Assembly (NCBI GenBank): GCA_037389465.1
Contig: JAZARR010000070.1
Location: 1,950,501-2,014,500 of the forward strand
Length of the DNA: 64,000 bases
Source: Baylisascaris procyonis
Taxonomy: Eukaryota; Nematoda; Chromadorea; Rhabditida; Ascarididae
Direction of reading: 5' to 3'
In this document: positions 12,901-26,300 of the stretch, in pieces
Position numbering within the stretch: the stretch's first letter is position 1
Layout: every line of letters starts with the position of its first letter
Notes under the pieces: model-generated
Databases searched by the model: none
Told to the model about the DNA's origin: nothing
Seen by the model: only the letters and a program-made list of their open reading frames with translations
Program-made: the position numbers and the translations under genes

Positions 12901-15900
12901 TACTTGATTCAAGTTTAAAAGTCAAACATATTCGAGCAACAATGATGGTCTTTTTTAAGTATTAGAGTGGGAAGTTTGCTCCTGGGAAGATGGGGGGCTA
13001 ACGCTTTAATTTTTCGATCACTCCGATGCAAACATTTTAATTTTCCTCATAAATCTACCACATTTTTCTTGCTAGAGGATGAAATCAATTCACAAAAACA
13101 ATTGAAAATGGCTTGCGACTTTTTTTTTTATTATCGCATAACGGTGAAAGTATTCGTAATAATAGCGCTACTTCTTAAAATTCACGTTTAGAATAATTTT
13201 TCGGTTTCACATGAGAGAAATCTGATTCGATCCCGATTGTTTTACACTTTATAAAAGTTAATCATTACCATTCTGCATATTCTTCGATATTTTGAAGATT
13301 ATTATAACGAGATCAGCAATATCTCCAATAATCTTTGGGTGTTGAAACTCCAACTTATGCTATTATTGGTTCACATTTAATTCAACAATATTTATAGGAG
13401 TTGCATAAAATTGAACATTTGCATTTATCCTCTCTTGGTGGTGATGTATCGATAACTGGTTTAGCTAATTTTTTACGATTGCCAACATGTGATGCTCATC
13501 GATTTTTCCCTTATCGTCTCAAATATTTGCGTATAAGTCATTGCGAGCAATTTGCTTTAGAAGCAGTTAAGCGACTCATTCAAAGGTTTTATTTTACTTT
13601 TTAGAAATTGAAATTAAACATGATATATCACATACATAGCATTTAGATATTTAGCCATACGTTGAGGCAATGCTTCAAATTCATTCAATTGATTCAACCT
13701 ATTCTTGGCTTCAGTTTTTCTTATCTGATGGTACTGTCCATTGATTTTATATTCTATCGCAACCGTTCGCTTTTGCTTAGGTGTTCATCTGGAAAACTTC
13801 CAGAAAAGTGATTTTGAACGACGTTGCCAGTGGAAGCAATCATATTTACTCGTGTATTTAAGTCGTGATTCGCCGCTCATAATCCCTCGAGTGGTGAGAG
13901 GTGGGTATGGGAGATGCATCAATATGGTTTTCCGGAAGCCAACTGCCACTTAAAGGAGCAAATTTTTCGATTGTTTTCGAATGAAATGCGCTGAATCAAT
14001 TATTGAAATAATACATGAGTATGCCGGTCACATCAACTTTCATTTTGTTGCGTATCAGAAATGTTTACTCCGCGATGTATGTAACGCATCTAACCTCATT
14101 ACCAGGCAGATTTTCGATACGGTACTGCAATACCGGAAGGTTGTGTCACAGTTTTTTGTGGCACAAACCCATTAAACTTACGAAGTCGTTTTTTATTGGT
14201 TGCCTCCTTGAGAAAGGAATATGCAAAGTTTATGTCGTTTGTAGGGCACCTGGTAGATTAAATGTGAATGAATTGTATTATTTGAAGACCCATTGTTGTA
14301 ATGAAATAGTGAATTCGAAAGTATCAATGACTAGTATGAACCAAGGCAGTAATGATTGACTGAAGTTAGCGACACTTCGAGAAGGAACCTGTACTTGAGG
14401 ATACCTGTGCTCAGGTAGGAAAGCATGATGGTCAAAATGCGTCCTAAATGAGTGATGTAGTTTCAGCTGTCCAGATCTAGAATCGCTTAATATAGCCGGT
14501 GATTCACAGATTGGAAGTGCGGAATTATGTTTAATTATCAGCAACCTGAGGTATACTGTTTTTATCTATCTTTATATGCTATTCTACTTTTTCTAGGCAA
14601 GTCTTTGATATCTTGCTGTAGACAAAATGATTATGTCGTCTAGTTAACGGACAGTTGTTTTTATCTATATTTTATTATTTGTAATCATATAGAATTATTA
14701 ACGTTAAGTTCGCTGGAAGTATTTAGAAAATACTTGAGTATTGAAACAGTTAAAGAATGTAAACACTGATATGAAAGATCTCTCATACTTTAGTGATGTA
14801 TTGACGATGCTATTAATTCATCCCATATATGAGTGCATCATCTATATTGATGTGCGATATTCTATTCATGAGAAATTTAAAATTTAGCCACACGATAAAT
14901 TAGTCTAGAGATGAAAAAGTTGTATTCCTTGTGGAGTCTTTTAAAAGTGTTGGAGAGAATGCGAGTGATGGATGGTTCGTGTTGTGGGAGATTATATTCA
15001 TGATGGCTAAACTTCATTCACTTAAATGAAATAACAGTAAGGGGACTTTCATAAAGTGAAAGAAATGCGTGCTAAACGCAATAAAAGAAAAGAAAAACTT
15101 GTCGATCTTTCACTGCCGAACTAATCGGATCTGATTCAACTTTTTGCTCACATTTTCTGGCCCAAGAGGCGTGGGGATTTTTGGGCTAGGCCAAAGGCTG
15201 GACAGCTTTCTTTTTTCGCCCTACCCTCCTCCCTGCTTCTATCATTTCCTGCCTCGGCTTACCCATCTGATCTATAAGCATTTCAAGAAGTACCCACGAG
15301 GGTCTAGATCAGAACTTTTCAGGAAAACTGAACTGTTCGGCCGGAAAGTATTGAAATGCACCCCTACCCTGTGTTGCTAAGTTCCATCAGCTTTCATATT
15401 TGTAACAGCTACTGTAAAAAAGACTTTAGACGCGATATTCTGAAATACTGGCTGTAGAATGTTGTATTTTTTATTTATTTCTGTTGCTCTTGTCTTCATA
15501 ACTTGTTTTGATTTCTTGTTGTATGTGCAATTCACTGTTGCGCTTCGTCTTTTTGGCAGTTAAATATATCCACTCGAATATAGTAAATAGTCAAATATTC
15601 CATCTCTTGAAATCTTTTTTTTTTTTTTTGAAGGAAACTTCGATTCTTCGATCTGAGTTATTTGGACCAAAGTATTGGTGATTATGGAGATGAACGGGCA
15701 TTGCAAAATCTACGTGACAATGAGTTGACTTGTGTGCGCCTCTTGCAACTGCATAGTACATATCAGAAGGTATTATCCATTCACTTGGTTAGGTCGTCAG
15801 GTGGTGCTAGAAAATCCTGAAAAATGGAAAGAAGAAAAAAAGGGGGCATAAATAAGAGAGCTTAAAAGTAATAATTATGGATGCTGGTTTATAAGCATAG

Positions 15901-16644
15901 TCGAATGGAAGCAGTATATCATAGTGGGGTACAGCGAAGGGTCAACGTGAGCATGCTTCCAGCTGTAAGGGCTGTTATAAGGTAAATATGTGGAATATGT
16001 TTCAAGAAAGGGGATCGGCTCACACTGTAGTGTCATCAAAAAAGGTTGGGACCTCCTTGCACACTTGCCTAAGTCACTGTTCGACAGGTGTCCACGTCGC
16101 AACCCCTTTTCATATCGAAGCACTTGAGTGGTCTTTAGAGTATTGCTATAGTGGCCTAGATGATTCATTTGATAATATTTCTGCAGCTTATTTAGATGGT
16201 CCTCTGTATCTTCTATCCTTTAAAATACGCCATTGATACAAGTTGCTTTCTTCTGCTAAAGGACGTTTCCTTTCGGCATTGTGTGAAGTTGGTTGCTTAA
16301 TGAAGGAAAACTGCTGTCTGGATTCATCCTCCATTAGATTGACATCTGCATCACCCCCATCATCTCCTTACTCTAAAATCCCCCGATGCATCAGTGATTA
16401 TGTGCATTGTACATTATGATGCCTTTAGAACGACGAAACGACCCTTCGGGCAATTAATATGAAACGACCACATATGTTAATTTCGCCTCGTTCGAACTAT
16501 CTTATCAATTGGAAGGTCGTCGGCGAATGCACAGTTTTCAACGAAACATTTGAGGGTGATTTGAACGCCGTGCTAAATGATCTGAACGATGAGCCTGGAT
16601 TCTGTTGTATTGATGATTACCATGCACTTTGTAGGCAAAATTGA
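6925..16644 (+). CDS. F-box protein with leucine-rich-like repeats (SCF substrate receptor)
   Basis: Ten exons join in phase: 6925-7007, 7206-7341, 8304-8510, 9345-9468, 10176-10270, 11175-11332, 12486-12651, 13398-13585, 15634-15769, 16429-16644 (TGA), giving about 502 aa. The F-box lies in exon 3 (about residues 76-120): LPDVIFRTIFKYLHPLDLI followed by the CSKVCQRW core. Exons 4-9 carry LRR-like strands such as FPNLETLKIA, FPRLRRLVIS, SLTLKELHLE, LTTLSLGCCWQLND and IEHLHLSSL. The family acts as the SKP1-binding substrate receptor of an SCF ubiquitin ligase; that role is inferred. The start was chosen because ATG at 6925 keeps phase 2 into exon 2, and an AG at 6913-6914 (ten bases upstream) could be a spliced-leader acceptor. 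The last exon (72 codons with stop) is not LRR-like. It is convergent with the BTB gene. The F-box is sure; first and last exons are less so. Confidence 0.82.
8580..8700. repeat. Dispersed-repeat-like fragment with a perfect hairpin
   Basis: Inside intron 3 of the F-box gene. A perfect six-base stem with three-base loop, CGGCTCTTTGAGCCG, sits at 8647-8661, preceded by an ACGTCGAGTAAAGTGG-like stretch. The arrangement resembles the ends of dispersed retroelement-type repeats seen in several metazoans, but the family cannot be named from this one copy. Confidence 0.35.
13741..14560. other. GC-richer ORF-bearing patch within an intron
   Basis: Within the 2-kb intron between F-box exons 13398-13585 and 15634-15769. 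Several overlapping ORFs exist (plus 13741-13953, plus 14015-14359, minus 14278-14544) but none joins the flanking exons in phase and none resembles a known family. It is most simply a decayed mobile element in the intron. Confidence 0.25.
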
Positions 16645-17344
16645 ATGCACGGTTTTCCATGCATTGCGCTTAATATTATTGTGAACGTATCGTTTATAGT
16701 CAGTATCCGGTTCTACATTGTGACAAGTATTCAGAGATCAAGCAGCCTCGTCGAACTTTCCGTTTTATTTTATATATTAAATGATTCTGAGCCTATCATC
16801 CTGGAAGAAGTTCTTTCTCACTGAAAAATGCACGTTGCCCGCAATCACGAATTGAAGAACGACTAAAGCGGCTGTTATTAATACCAGATGCTTGTGGGAC
16901 AATCTCGACAGCAAGATAAGACAATTAATGCTAGATGTCTGCTGGAGGTCGTTTACTCACAAGTGCGTAGTTTAATCTGGGTGATACATTCAATTCACTC
17001 ATCCCCATCGAACCATGAAGCGGCTAAAATCTGCCTATAGAATGTTGTATGCAACCAAAGCTGTCCACTTTTTGATCTATCTTCCCCAGTCGAATGTTCG
17101 CGATTGCCACTATCAGCAGCTGCCAATTTATATGAGTTCTTCACATGTTGAAATGAAGCACATTTTAGAAGCAATTAACTCACATACAGAACATGATATA
17201 GTTGCTGAACAATTCAATTGGTGTGTGCACGCAATAATTGCTTTCTGTGAATATGATTAAAACATATAGATCAAGCGCTAAAGCTACATCAGACAAATGT
17301 TTACAGTATGAATAGAATAGCGGTTGAAATGATATCGTAGACAT
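16645..17344. other. Intergenic gap between convergent F-box and BTB genes
   Basis: Contains the 3' ends of both flanking genes. An ATTAAA lies about 130 bp after the F-box stop and could serve as polyadenylation signal. An 81-codon plus-strand ORF at 17015-17260 has no recognised homology and no splice support. No other feature was seen. Confidence 0.5.
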
Positions 17345-20300
17345 TTAGCTAATTTTCGTGCAAAAAATGATCTCTGGGATTTGTCCATCTTCCACTGAGG
17401 TGCCATTGTTATTGCCAGCCGCATAAGTGAATTGAAACGTAACGACACCACTTGATGGCGACTGATGCACAATACGTCGCAATCCCTTTGTCCCGTAATG
17501 CGAATCTGGACCCTGAATTCGACGCTAATTAACGGTGGCATCCCAATCATATCAGCGTCATTCTTATCTCCACCAGGTGACCGGTGGCATACTAAAGCAT
17601 ACAAGTGCTACCATCCGAAAATAATGGAATTTTTTGCACTCCAATATACTTTTCATCAAAACCAACATCAGTCTTTTAAAATGCACCCTAATCTTGTGAA
17701 CGTCTGATGCCATAGGATACAAATGAAGAACGTTGAATGCACCCAACGTCAATGTTTCATCGCTTACTTTTAGGCTAATGAATACTGTGCAATGAATAGC
17801 AGCAAAACTGTTGTGGAAACTAACTTTTAAACACGCCGATGCGATATAAGTGACACACGGTGTGATCTCTACGGGCTCTTTGAAGAGCACACGGAACGTA
17901 CCACTCGAACCATCACATGAGAATGAAGTGTCGTTGTTGGCTAGCACCTTGCCTGTACCGCAGTGCAGAATCTAAACACTCTTACGTTCGTTTCAAACCT
18001 TAGTAATACGTCATCATTAGCCAATGTTATTATTCATCTGCCATCGATACAGCATAAAACTTTTTTTTAAATACCCCTCTCGGAAATACTTCAAATGACC
18101 TTCAGTCGGCCAGTGGTTATGTTACTTTTCAGCCTTATTTGTTACTTGCTCATCTTTTAAACACCGACCAGAAGGCGCATAGTGAAGGCTCAAATCAAGA
18201 AGGGCCTTATGTAGCTTTGACCCCGTGCTGACCAAGCCTTTCGTTTCTTCATGGCCCCAACGAAATTGTGCCACAATAGAGAGGCCAGGGAAACGTAAAA
18301 GAACCACAACTGCTAAAGTCGAGAACGCTTCGACTCCATAGCGCCGTTTTGATGCTGTAGTTGAAGTTTTTGTATATAGTTTATCGACCTGTACAGTATC
18401 GCAGAATGGCGCCATACGAGCGACTAAGATCACGACTAGAAAGAAAAGACTGTGTGAATTGACTAGTTGAAATTGAAGCATGACTATTTGAAAAGATTTC
18501 AACGAATCCTACCTGGATCGTTACTTGATATTCATGTGGACCATGGATGGAACCATGTAATCCAAATCCAATCACGTAGATTTTCCTATCCACTGTGAAC
18601 CTGCAAATATCCTCTATACTCGATCATAACCACAATGTGAATGTGTTCATCAAGCTCATTAATAACAAAATGAACATCACGTCAGAAAGAATAGATAAAA
18701 GTAAAACATTGCCTCGAAAAAATTCACAAATAAATTTTATATTTGAGCTGAAAAAAAACAATTCAACTGTAAATTAAATCAACTTATTCTATCACGTTCT
18801 ATACTCAAGCAAGGATATTTGATATGATCCCATAATGAAATAATGCTTTTTAATGGCTAAAGAAATTTTGAAGCTTTGACGGAAAAAAATGTATATGTAA
18901 TATGGCAGCGACCCCGAATTTCATCCCTTAACTAAGCTTTACGTCATAAACCGTTCGAATATTTCCTGTTGGATGGAAGCGAGTTGTTATATCACTACGC
19001 CAAATCGTTGCATTATATAAAACATAAAACACAGATGACAAGTGATTGACCACATAAGAGAAGGAAGGGGAAATCTGCACTGCGATCGAGTGGATATGTT
19101 TAAGATGTGCGGAAAATTGCTATAAACTCCATCAACCAGGCCAAAGTAAATTAGAACAGCGCGATGGTATGTGATTGCGTGATCTAAGATCCGTCAAATC
19201 TAGTAGCATACGATAATGACAGTAATTGCGCAACGATAAGCACAATTCAAATGGGTCTTTTGCCTGTCGTCTGCGCAAATAGTAATTATGTTCATAAGCC
19301 GTATAATGCAGCGCGCGAATATATAAACGTTAATTGCCTTCACCTGCACAACATTTTTTAAAAAATTGAAAGGATGGCATGCGGGAGTTCGAAAATGATA
19401 CTTGATACGGTCAGGTGTACCACTGTATCCCCATCGTCCTTCGACACGTTGAAATCGACTTACAACCACTTCCTTGCCGAAAACACAACATCGCGGCACA
19501 TCGACGAAACCAATCTGCGGCTTTGGATTCACTGTGAAGTAGAGAAACAAACTCACCAACTCACGATCCAAAAGAATCCCACTCTGCGCTGCAATAAAGC
19601 TACTGAAACATTACTAAGCATTACTGATAAGCAATAAGTACATATACAGATATTCCGCCTCAATATTTCTGAGTTATTGGCCGTGAAGAAAAAGAGACAA
19701 GTGAGAGTAATGAAGTTAAGCGCGTTTTTATATGAACTCGAACAACTCCCATCTTTCAATTAACCTTTCGAAATGTTAAGTTTCTGCGAAAAAATGTACA
19801 AAAGCATTATGATCGAATCTCCACCAGTCCCCTTTCTTGAGGTGTCATTAGGAATCACGATAAGCAAGTATTGCAAAGCACTGAGCTGTTACAGTTAAGC
19901 TTTTCTTCAAATTGCCACCTTAATATCCCCTCGTAAAGGATGGTTCTAGCATCCATCCACGTCGTGAAAACATAGTGAGAACAAAACTTTAAAGGTGTGA
20001 TAATCCACGAACCAGCATACTGGGCGAACTCGTCGATTGTCATAAGCGGGAAGCGAACCATATGTAATGCCTTTCCGAGTACCCGACGCTGGTTTTCGGG
20101 ATTGACCGGAAGTGCGCGACGACGGCATTCCTCTGCGCTCCAACGCATCACAGCCATAAACAGTGGAGCTTCACGGACGCGTAACGTGTCTCGCTTCAGT
20201 ACTGCGCATAAAGTCTCTAGATCGATCTCGGTGAAACCTGACATAAAACATCACATCTATATCGATCGACGAGTAATTCTTATTTGAAAGTTCTATTTGC

Positions 20301-23300
20301 TCATGTTTCAACTTTATTATTTCAATTAAATTTACTGAGCACTCAAACCTCTCCATTCCGACTATAAGTGCTATCCTTTACACAATATAAATACAGTTTC
20401 ATACAGCATTCCATCGCAGAACTGATTTGCTCAATAGAAACACGTTGGTTCCCCATTCTCCTTGACTCTCTAGTGTATTATATTTGAAATAGCCTTTTAC
20501 AATGCTCTACTTCCTGCAAACTTTTTGACACAGCTTCTTTTGGATTTGTTAACGAGGAAAGTGTTCTGTTTTAGCGATTTTAATCAAATTTCTAAACAAA
20601 GGACTTCCATCCATCAAATACGCTTCATTGAGGAACGAAATTCTGTTTCCGCAGATCTCAAAGAATCTTACGTTCAGTAAATCAATTTTCAGATGTTTCA
20701 GTTCTACTGATACACTGAAGTTTTTCATTTCATAGAATCAACGGCAGACATATAAGTTTTCCACTTAATATAGTCCTTTCAATTTATTCAAATAGGCATA
20801 TTAGGTGAACAATTCTTCGATGAAAAAAAAAAGATCTGAGACCATGCATAAACCTGAAAGAAAGGGTCAATCAACGAACATATAAAAATGGAGAATTAAA
20901 GACCTTCAATGAAATCCTGAATTGTATCAGCAAATCTTTAAAGCTCTTTCATTAGGATATAGCATATATAAATGATGATACAAACCTTCGGCATTAAGAG
21001 CTTCGATAGTATTTTTGTCGATAATCTCGAGGCAAAGACTTGCCAACTGAGGTTCATCGAATAGACGAGCTTGAGTAAGCAACATAAAAGCATTATCTGC
21101 ACCCAAATTCCTCTTCAAAAAATCAACACAAGCATTCTCCATTGCTGGTACTGCGTATTTCTTTGCTGTAAAATCATTCATTATGTTTATTTGTGATGGA
21201 TTCGATAGGCAATACTATCTGTTACATCGATGTTATTTTCTAAAATGAATAAATGCTTGCAAACATAAGTAAAACAACGAGGAATTTCCATAATAAAGTG
21301 GCATCGTTCGGTTGTACTTCTCCCCTCTCACGAATTAAAATCTCAAAAATCGCATTCCTATAAGTAATTTTTATTATTAGCACATTATGAATGCTAATCA
21401 TAATAAAAACCTCAAATTCACTCAACAAAATTAACGTTTAAATAAGAAATTATTGCCATTTACCGGTGTATAGGGTTGTCATAACGCTTTCCGGTCCAAT
21501 CGAAACATCGTCCGAATATAGAAATTTGAGTAACGCAAGAAATGCATTCGGCTCGACGTCCGGTAATTCAATCTCGGGTACTGAGGTTGCGTTCGATGCT
21601 TCTTGAATAGATACAAGAACCCTTATACTCGTTCACTACATCAACAACCACTGTATGCAATTTAGTGCACACAGGAACTTATCTCCAATGTATATACCAG
21701 CAATCTAATGATGAGCTGCACTGTGAAATCTTATATGCGCAGCCTTGCAACTTCAAATCTAAAACAAATCAAACATCTCCCCTTATTACCATAGTTTTGT
21801 TGCGTAATGGCGCAGTCGGGTCTCTTGTATCACAAATACCCTTCCTGCAGCCTCGACAACTCATTCAAGTCGATAATGATTTAGCCGGAAATGAAGACCA
21901 AACATCGAAGCATTCAAGAAGAAAGGACGTTAATGATTAGGGTCCATTAATCCCTCAAATCTTGCCATTTATACAATCAATCACAAATAACAAAGCAGAC
22001 AATGGGAGTAAGTTGAAGAAGTAATAATTGAGAGTCAAATTTCCACAATTCTCAAATATTTCGTATAGATCGAAAAAGCAGCATAAACCGTTTATAGTCA
22101 GCATTCACCTAGCATCGAATTATTTGAGGATCCCTCAAAATAAAACGTCAATCATATCGAAGTAATTAATACCTTTGGGATTACGTGAAAGGCCTCCGTT
22201 AAACATCGCATCAAATACAGCAGAGCCAGTCGCCAGAACGAATTTATGTGCCGGAATCCTCTTAATAATTGCGTTTAGTGCTTCATAACGAGAAACGATT
22301 TCATTCGAAATCACTAACATCAATTTTATGTGATGGTCCACAAGTGGAACATAGAGGATTACGGCAGTTCTTAACGCTGGCCCAATCCGATACTCACACC
22401 TTCCTATCTATTTTCATATGTAGATAGGGGGGGGGGAGTACAAGATCTTTGACAATGAAATCGACGTAGAAATTAACGATGTGTAAAAGCGGCGATACCA
22501 TCTACATAAGCTAAGCACTCCAATTTGCTCAAACTCATTCGTAAATGAGTTCTGCACATCTGAAACTGAATTTTTTTCGCACTTCATTTTTGAGGTATTT
22601 GCACAACTTTTTGTGAACGTATAAATTTGCATAACCTTGCAAAAAGTTCAGTGCATAACTGAATTATTTTCGAAATGATTCCTAGATCAACTATCCGTAA
22701 TAGGCCATCTTTAATGTCTGGAAAATAAGGAAGGATTCTTGGCGAGAGTCTTGAACAATTTCTAAAAAAAGGATGGTATATAAACGAAAAAAAAACCTCT
22801 ATAAATTAAATTTAAATGCCAAGTAATTTGATTATAAAATAATGCTTTTACGAACCGTTGTGAGAACGACCTCAACATAACATTCATCTGTGAATATATA
22901 AACAACAATCTAGAGTTGCGATAAACAAAAATAATATAGCACAGTTAAAGGGTGAACCTGACGTTGATCACCACGTCCCACAACGAAATAGACATCGGCG
23001 AGGATTTCATTACAATACATGAATGAGAATCGCTCTTTGAGGGTGCTCTTGGTTGCTTGCCATCCCATAGAAGGCAGCACCGCAGCACTGCTGCCACGTG
23101 ATGAGAGATTCCCCCCTGCAATATCTATTCAACTGAATTCATTACTACTACTACATAACTAGAACTATTTTTGAAGGAAACTCAAAACGTTGAATAACAA
23201 TCAAGGAGATAAAAACTGCCCAAAAATTCAGAAGAGACGACAACCGAAATATTTACACAAAGGGAATTTATGCAACCTTATGCGGCAGACATCCATAGTG

Positions 23301-26300
23301 AAGAGCCACACTAGACCTTACAATCCCTTTTATGTCAAAAAGCTTCATACATACGAACAGTCGCATGACGTTTTATGCTATATGCGAAAACGATAACATA
23401 AGCATTTCAAATTGAATTCAAAAAAATTTTTGCAAAACTAAACCAAGCATCTGCTTAAATAAATTAGCAATCTTTTTCATGCCTTCATTCCTCCTAAATT
23501 TTCCCCAACAAGAATTACTACTTAGATCAGGTAAGTACGCAACAGCCCGTGATGAGCAGAAATGTTTCTTTGAAGTTCAATGCAGCTTCAGAACTAAGTA
23601 TTTTTTCGGGAGAAGAAATAAAGAAACATTTGGGCGTTTCAAAAGAATAAAAATAGAATGAATCTATTTCCGTTTGAAAATCCAGCGGCTTTTAAATTCA
23701 TTTCTTTAAGGCATTTTGCATAAATATGAATCAACTAGACTTAGAAATAGATTGACATCATCCACATCAAAAAGAAAGTTACCAAATTCTTCCAATACAT
23801 CCTCACGATATATAGATGACAAAAAATAATCGCTTCAGTGATAAATGAAAGTGAAAAAGAAATTAGAAGTGATAAAAAATTGGAAACACTTCAAGAAAAC
23901 GATGTCCAAGTTTAACAAAACATGAACAGGTCAATAGTCGACATCGGGTGAAATGTGTGCTAATTGCTATCTAGCCAAACTCACACTCCCACAACGTACA
24001 TCTCCATCCATACAAAATACTGTCTTTGGCTATGCAGTAGTATTATGATGCATATAAGTCTAGGAAAACAGTGGCTGGAAGGAAAAGAGAGGAAAGAAGG
24101 AATTCCCCAGCCGCTCTTGTTTATAGGATTGTAAGAAGTTGTGGACATTAAAATGCATAACCAATAAATATCTCGAGAAATCCCTCAAGCAAAAATATTG
24201 CAATTCCTCGGCAGCTTCAGTATAATTGACAAATGAAAAATAGAACATTAATTGAGAAAGCAAAGAGATTTGGAAGCAACAAATTGTGCAAAAAATCACA
24301 CTGACAACGCTGTATGTTGTTAGCAGAGAAAGCAAACATCCAACGCATTTATAAACCATCATAGTCATACAATAAAACATGCGAAATGCTGGCTTTATTC
24401 ACATAAATAGAAGTAAGCCACATACATAGGCACAATATATATATATATATATATATAAAGTATACAACATCAAAAATAGCAAGCTGCAGGTTTGTTGATT
24501 TATCGCTGATGGAATTTATAATTCACTACTAAAAACCACCCCGAGTTATGTGGGAATTAAATCGGCCCCATGATAGGGCAACAATAGGAAGCACTTACAT
24601 AAATTACTGTTATCGGCACCACTCAGACTTGCATCGTTCACACTTCTTCCAACCGCTGCAGCATTATGAAGTGGATATTGCTGTGGCTGACTCGACTTCG
24701 CCACCTGACTCCCTTTAATATTGCATCCACTTTGGCGGTTCTTTTTATGGATTTAAACGTTTAAACACTCTGTTTATCTCTGTTTGTGAGTAATGGCGAG
24801 CGTAAAACTTCGCAATATCTCAGTCAGTTGCAGCAAGTGGTTCCCATCCGGGAAAGGTGAATGTGATGGGGTCACTTCCTACCCGCGCACAATTATTTCA
24901 CCGGTCATCGAGCAGTGCTATTTTTTATCACCCTTATTCTGCTAAAGCAACAACTGGGAACAACAACTGTTTCCTACAATATAACAGCTGCCTCATTCCA
25001 GATGTTCCGACTCAAGGCAAAGCCTTATCAACAGCCACAAGCATATGAATCATACATCTCTCCTTGATCTATTCCTTTGAGATGCTCTTCTAAATGTTTT
25101 CTGACCTTTCTGTAAAGGCTAGGAATGCGGTATCTTCAATATTGGCGAACAATCTTCCATTCTTTTTCAAATCAATTCCCTTTAGTGGCATTCACATCAT
25201 CGATATTTCAGTCACTGTTTTTCCATTTCCCTATTATACACTACTCTCATTTTTTGGCTTCCACTGTCTGATTCCGAGGCCATTAAACTAAACCATCCTT
25301 TCGACATTAAATTCTCAACAAACTGTAAATGGATAAACGGAAATTGACTCTTTAATTTCAATGAGATGAACAATCAAATCAGTTAAAAAGCCGAAAGTTT
25401 TACATCACAATGCCACTGGCTTTCCGACTGCTGCAATATTAATGGAAACAACATACCCTGTTGATCTTGGCCAACTGCATGCGTTCGATATCTTGCAGGT
25501 CGTCTTGATGTTGATCTACTTTCTGAAGGTGTTTCAGCACTGGCCCCCGCATCCGAAAGTATGTTTGCCGGGAGATCAGCACGAAAAGCATCACTCAAAC
25601 CTAGAGATGCTTCTCCCTGTTCACTCGTACCACTTGCCATCATCACTTCTGCTGCCTCATCATCACTAAATACGAATGATGGCGCCACCGATCCTTAAAA
25701 TACCTTACCTCTCATCATTCAATAACCTCTCAACAACGACTGAAAATAAAAAATAAAACAGAAATCAGAATCTCACTACGTGTTCTGTGGTATTTAATCA
25801 ACCAACCAAAAAGAAAAAAATTCCCTCAATTATGAATAATTCCTTTCACTTATACATTCTCTTTTCTATTGTCATAGCATTGCTTTCTATGCAAAAAAAG
25901 AATCTTGAGCACCAAGAACGACAGAACAGATAAGACAGAACAAAAAGTTATGACAGCAGCTTCAAATTGTGGAAAATTATAACTGAACTATAAGTGCCGC
26001 TTACCTGATGTAATGGCGGCAAGACGATCAGCTACAGACGCTGACATTATTGGCTGTTGCTGAAAGTCGTTATAGGGATGATTTCCACTGAAAACAAAAA
26101 AATAAAATCGTTTCATATTTGCTTTCGGATTCGGATAGCCCTTAATGGCGACAAAAACTGTTCATTGCTTCCGATTTTCATCTTTAGAAAGCGAAAATTC
26201 GCGTTTAACTTCTTAAAGGTTAGTGACAGTTTCAATTCAAACACTTACCTATCGATTTTCATCTAGTTCTTCGCCGCAACAAGCAATTACTCTCTTTGCA

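Noticed and set aside
15988..16236. 82-codon plus-strand ORF
   Set aside because: Lies inside the last F-box intron; the frame continues through several stops and the phase-correct terminal exon starts later at 16429.
18122..18502. 126-codon minus-strand ORF inside the BTB gene
   Set aside because: It lies in the intron between exons 18600-18513 and 17971-17825; the phase-correct PHR domain skips it.
24857..25048. Plus-strand ORF in a BTB-gene intron
   Set aside because: GC-richer but no splice or homology support; the antisense gene explains the region.
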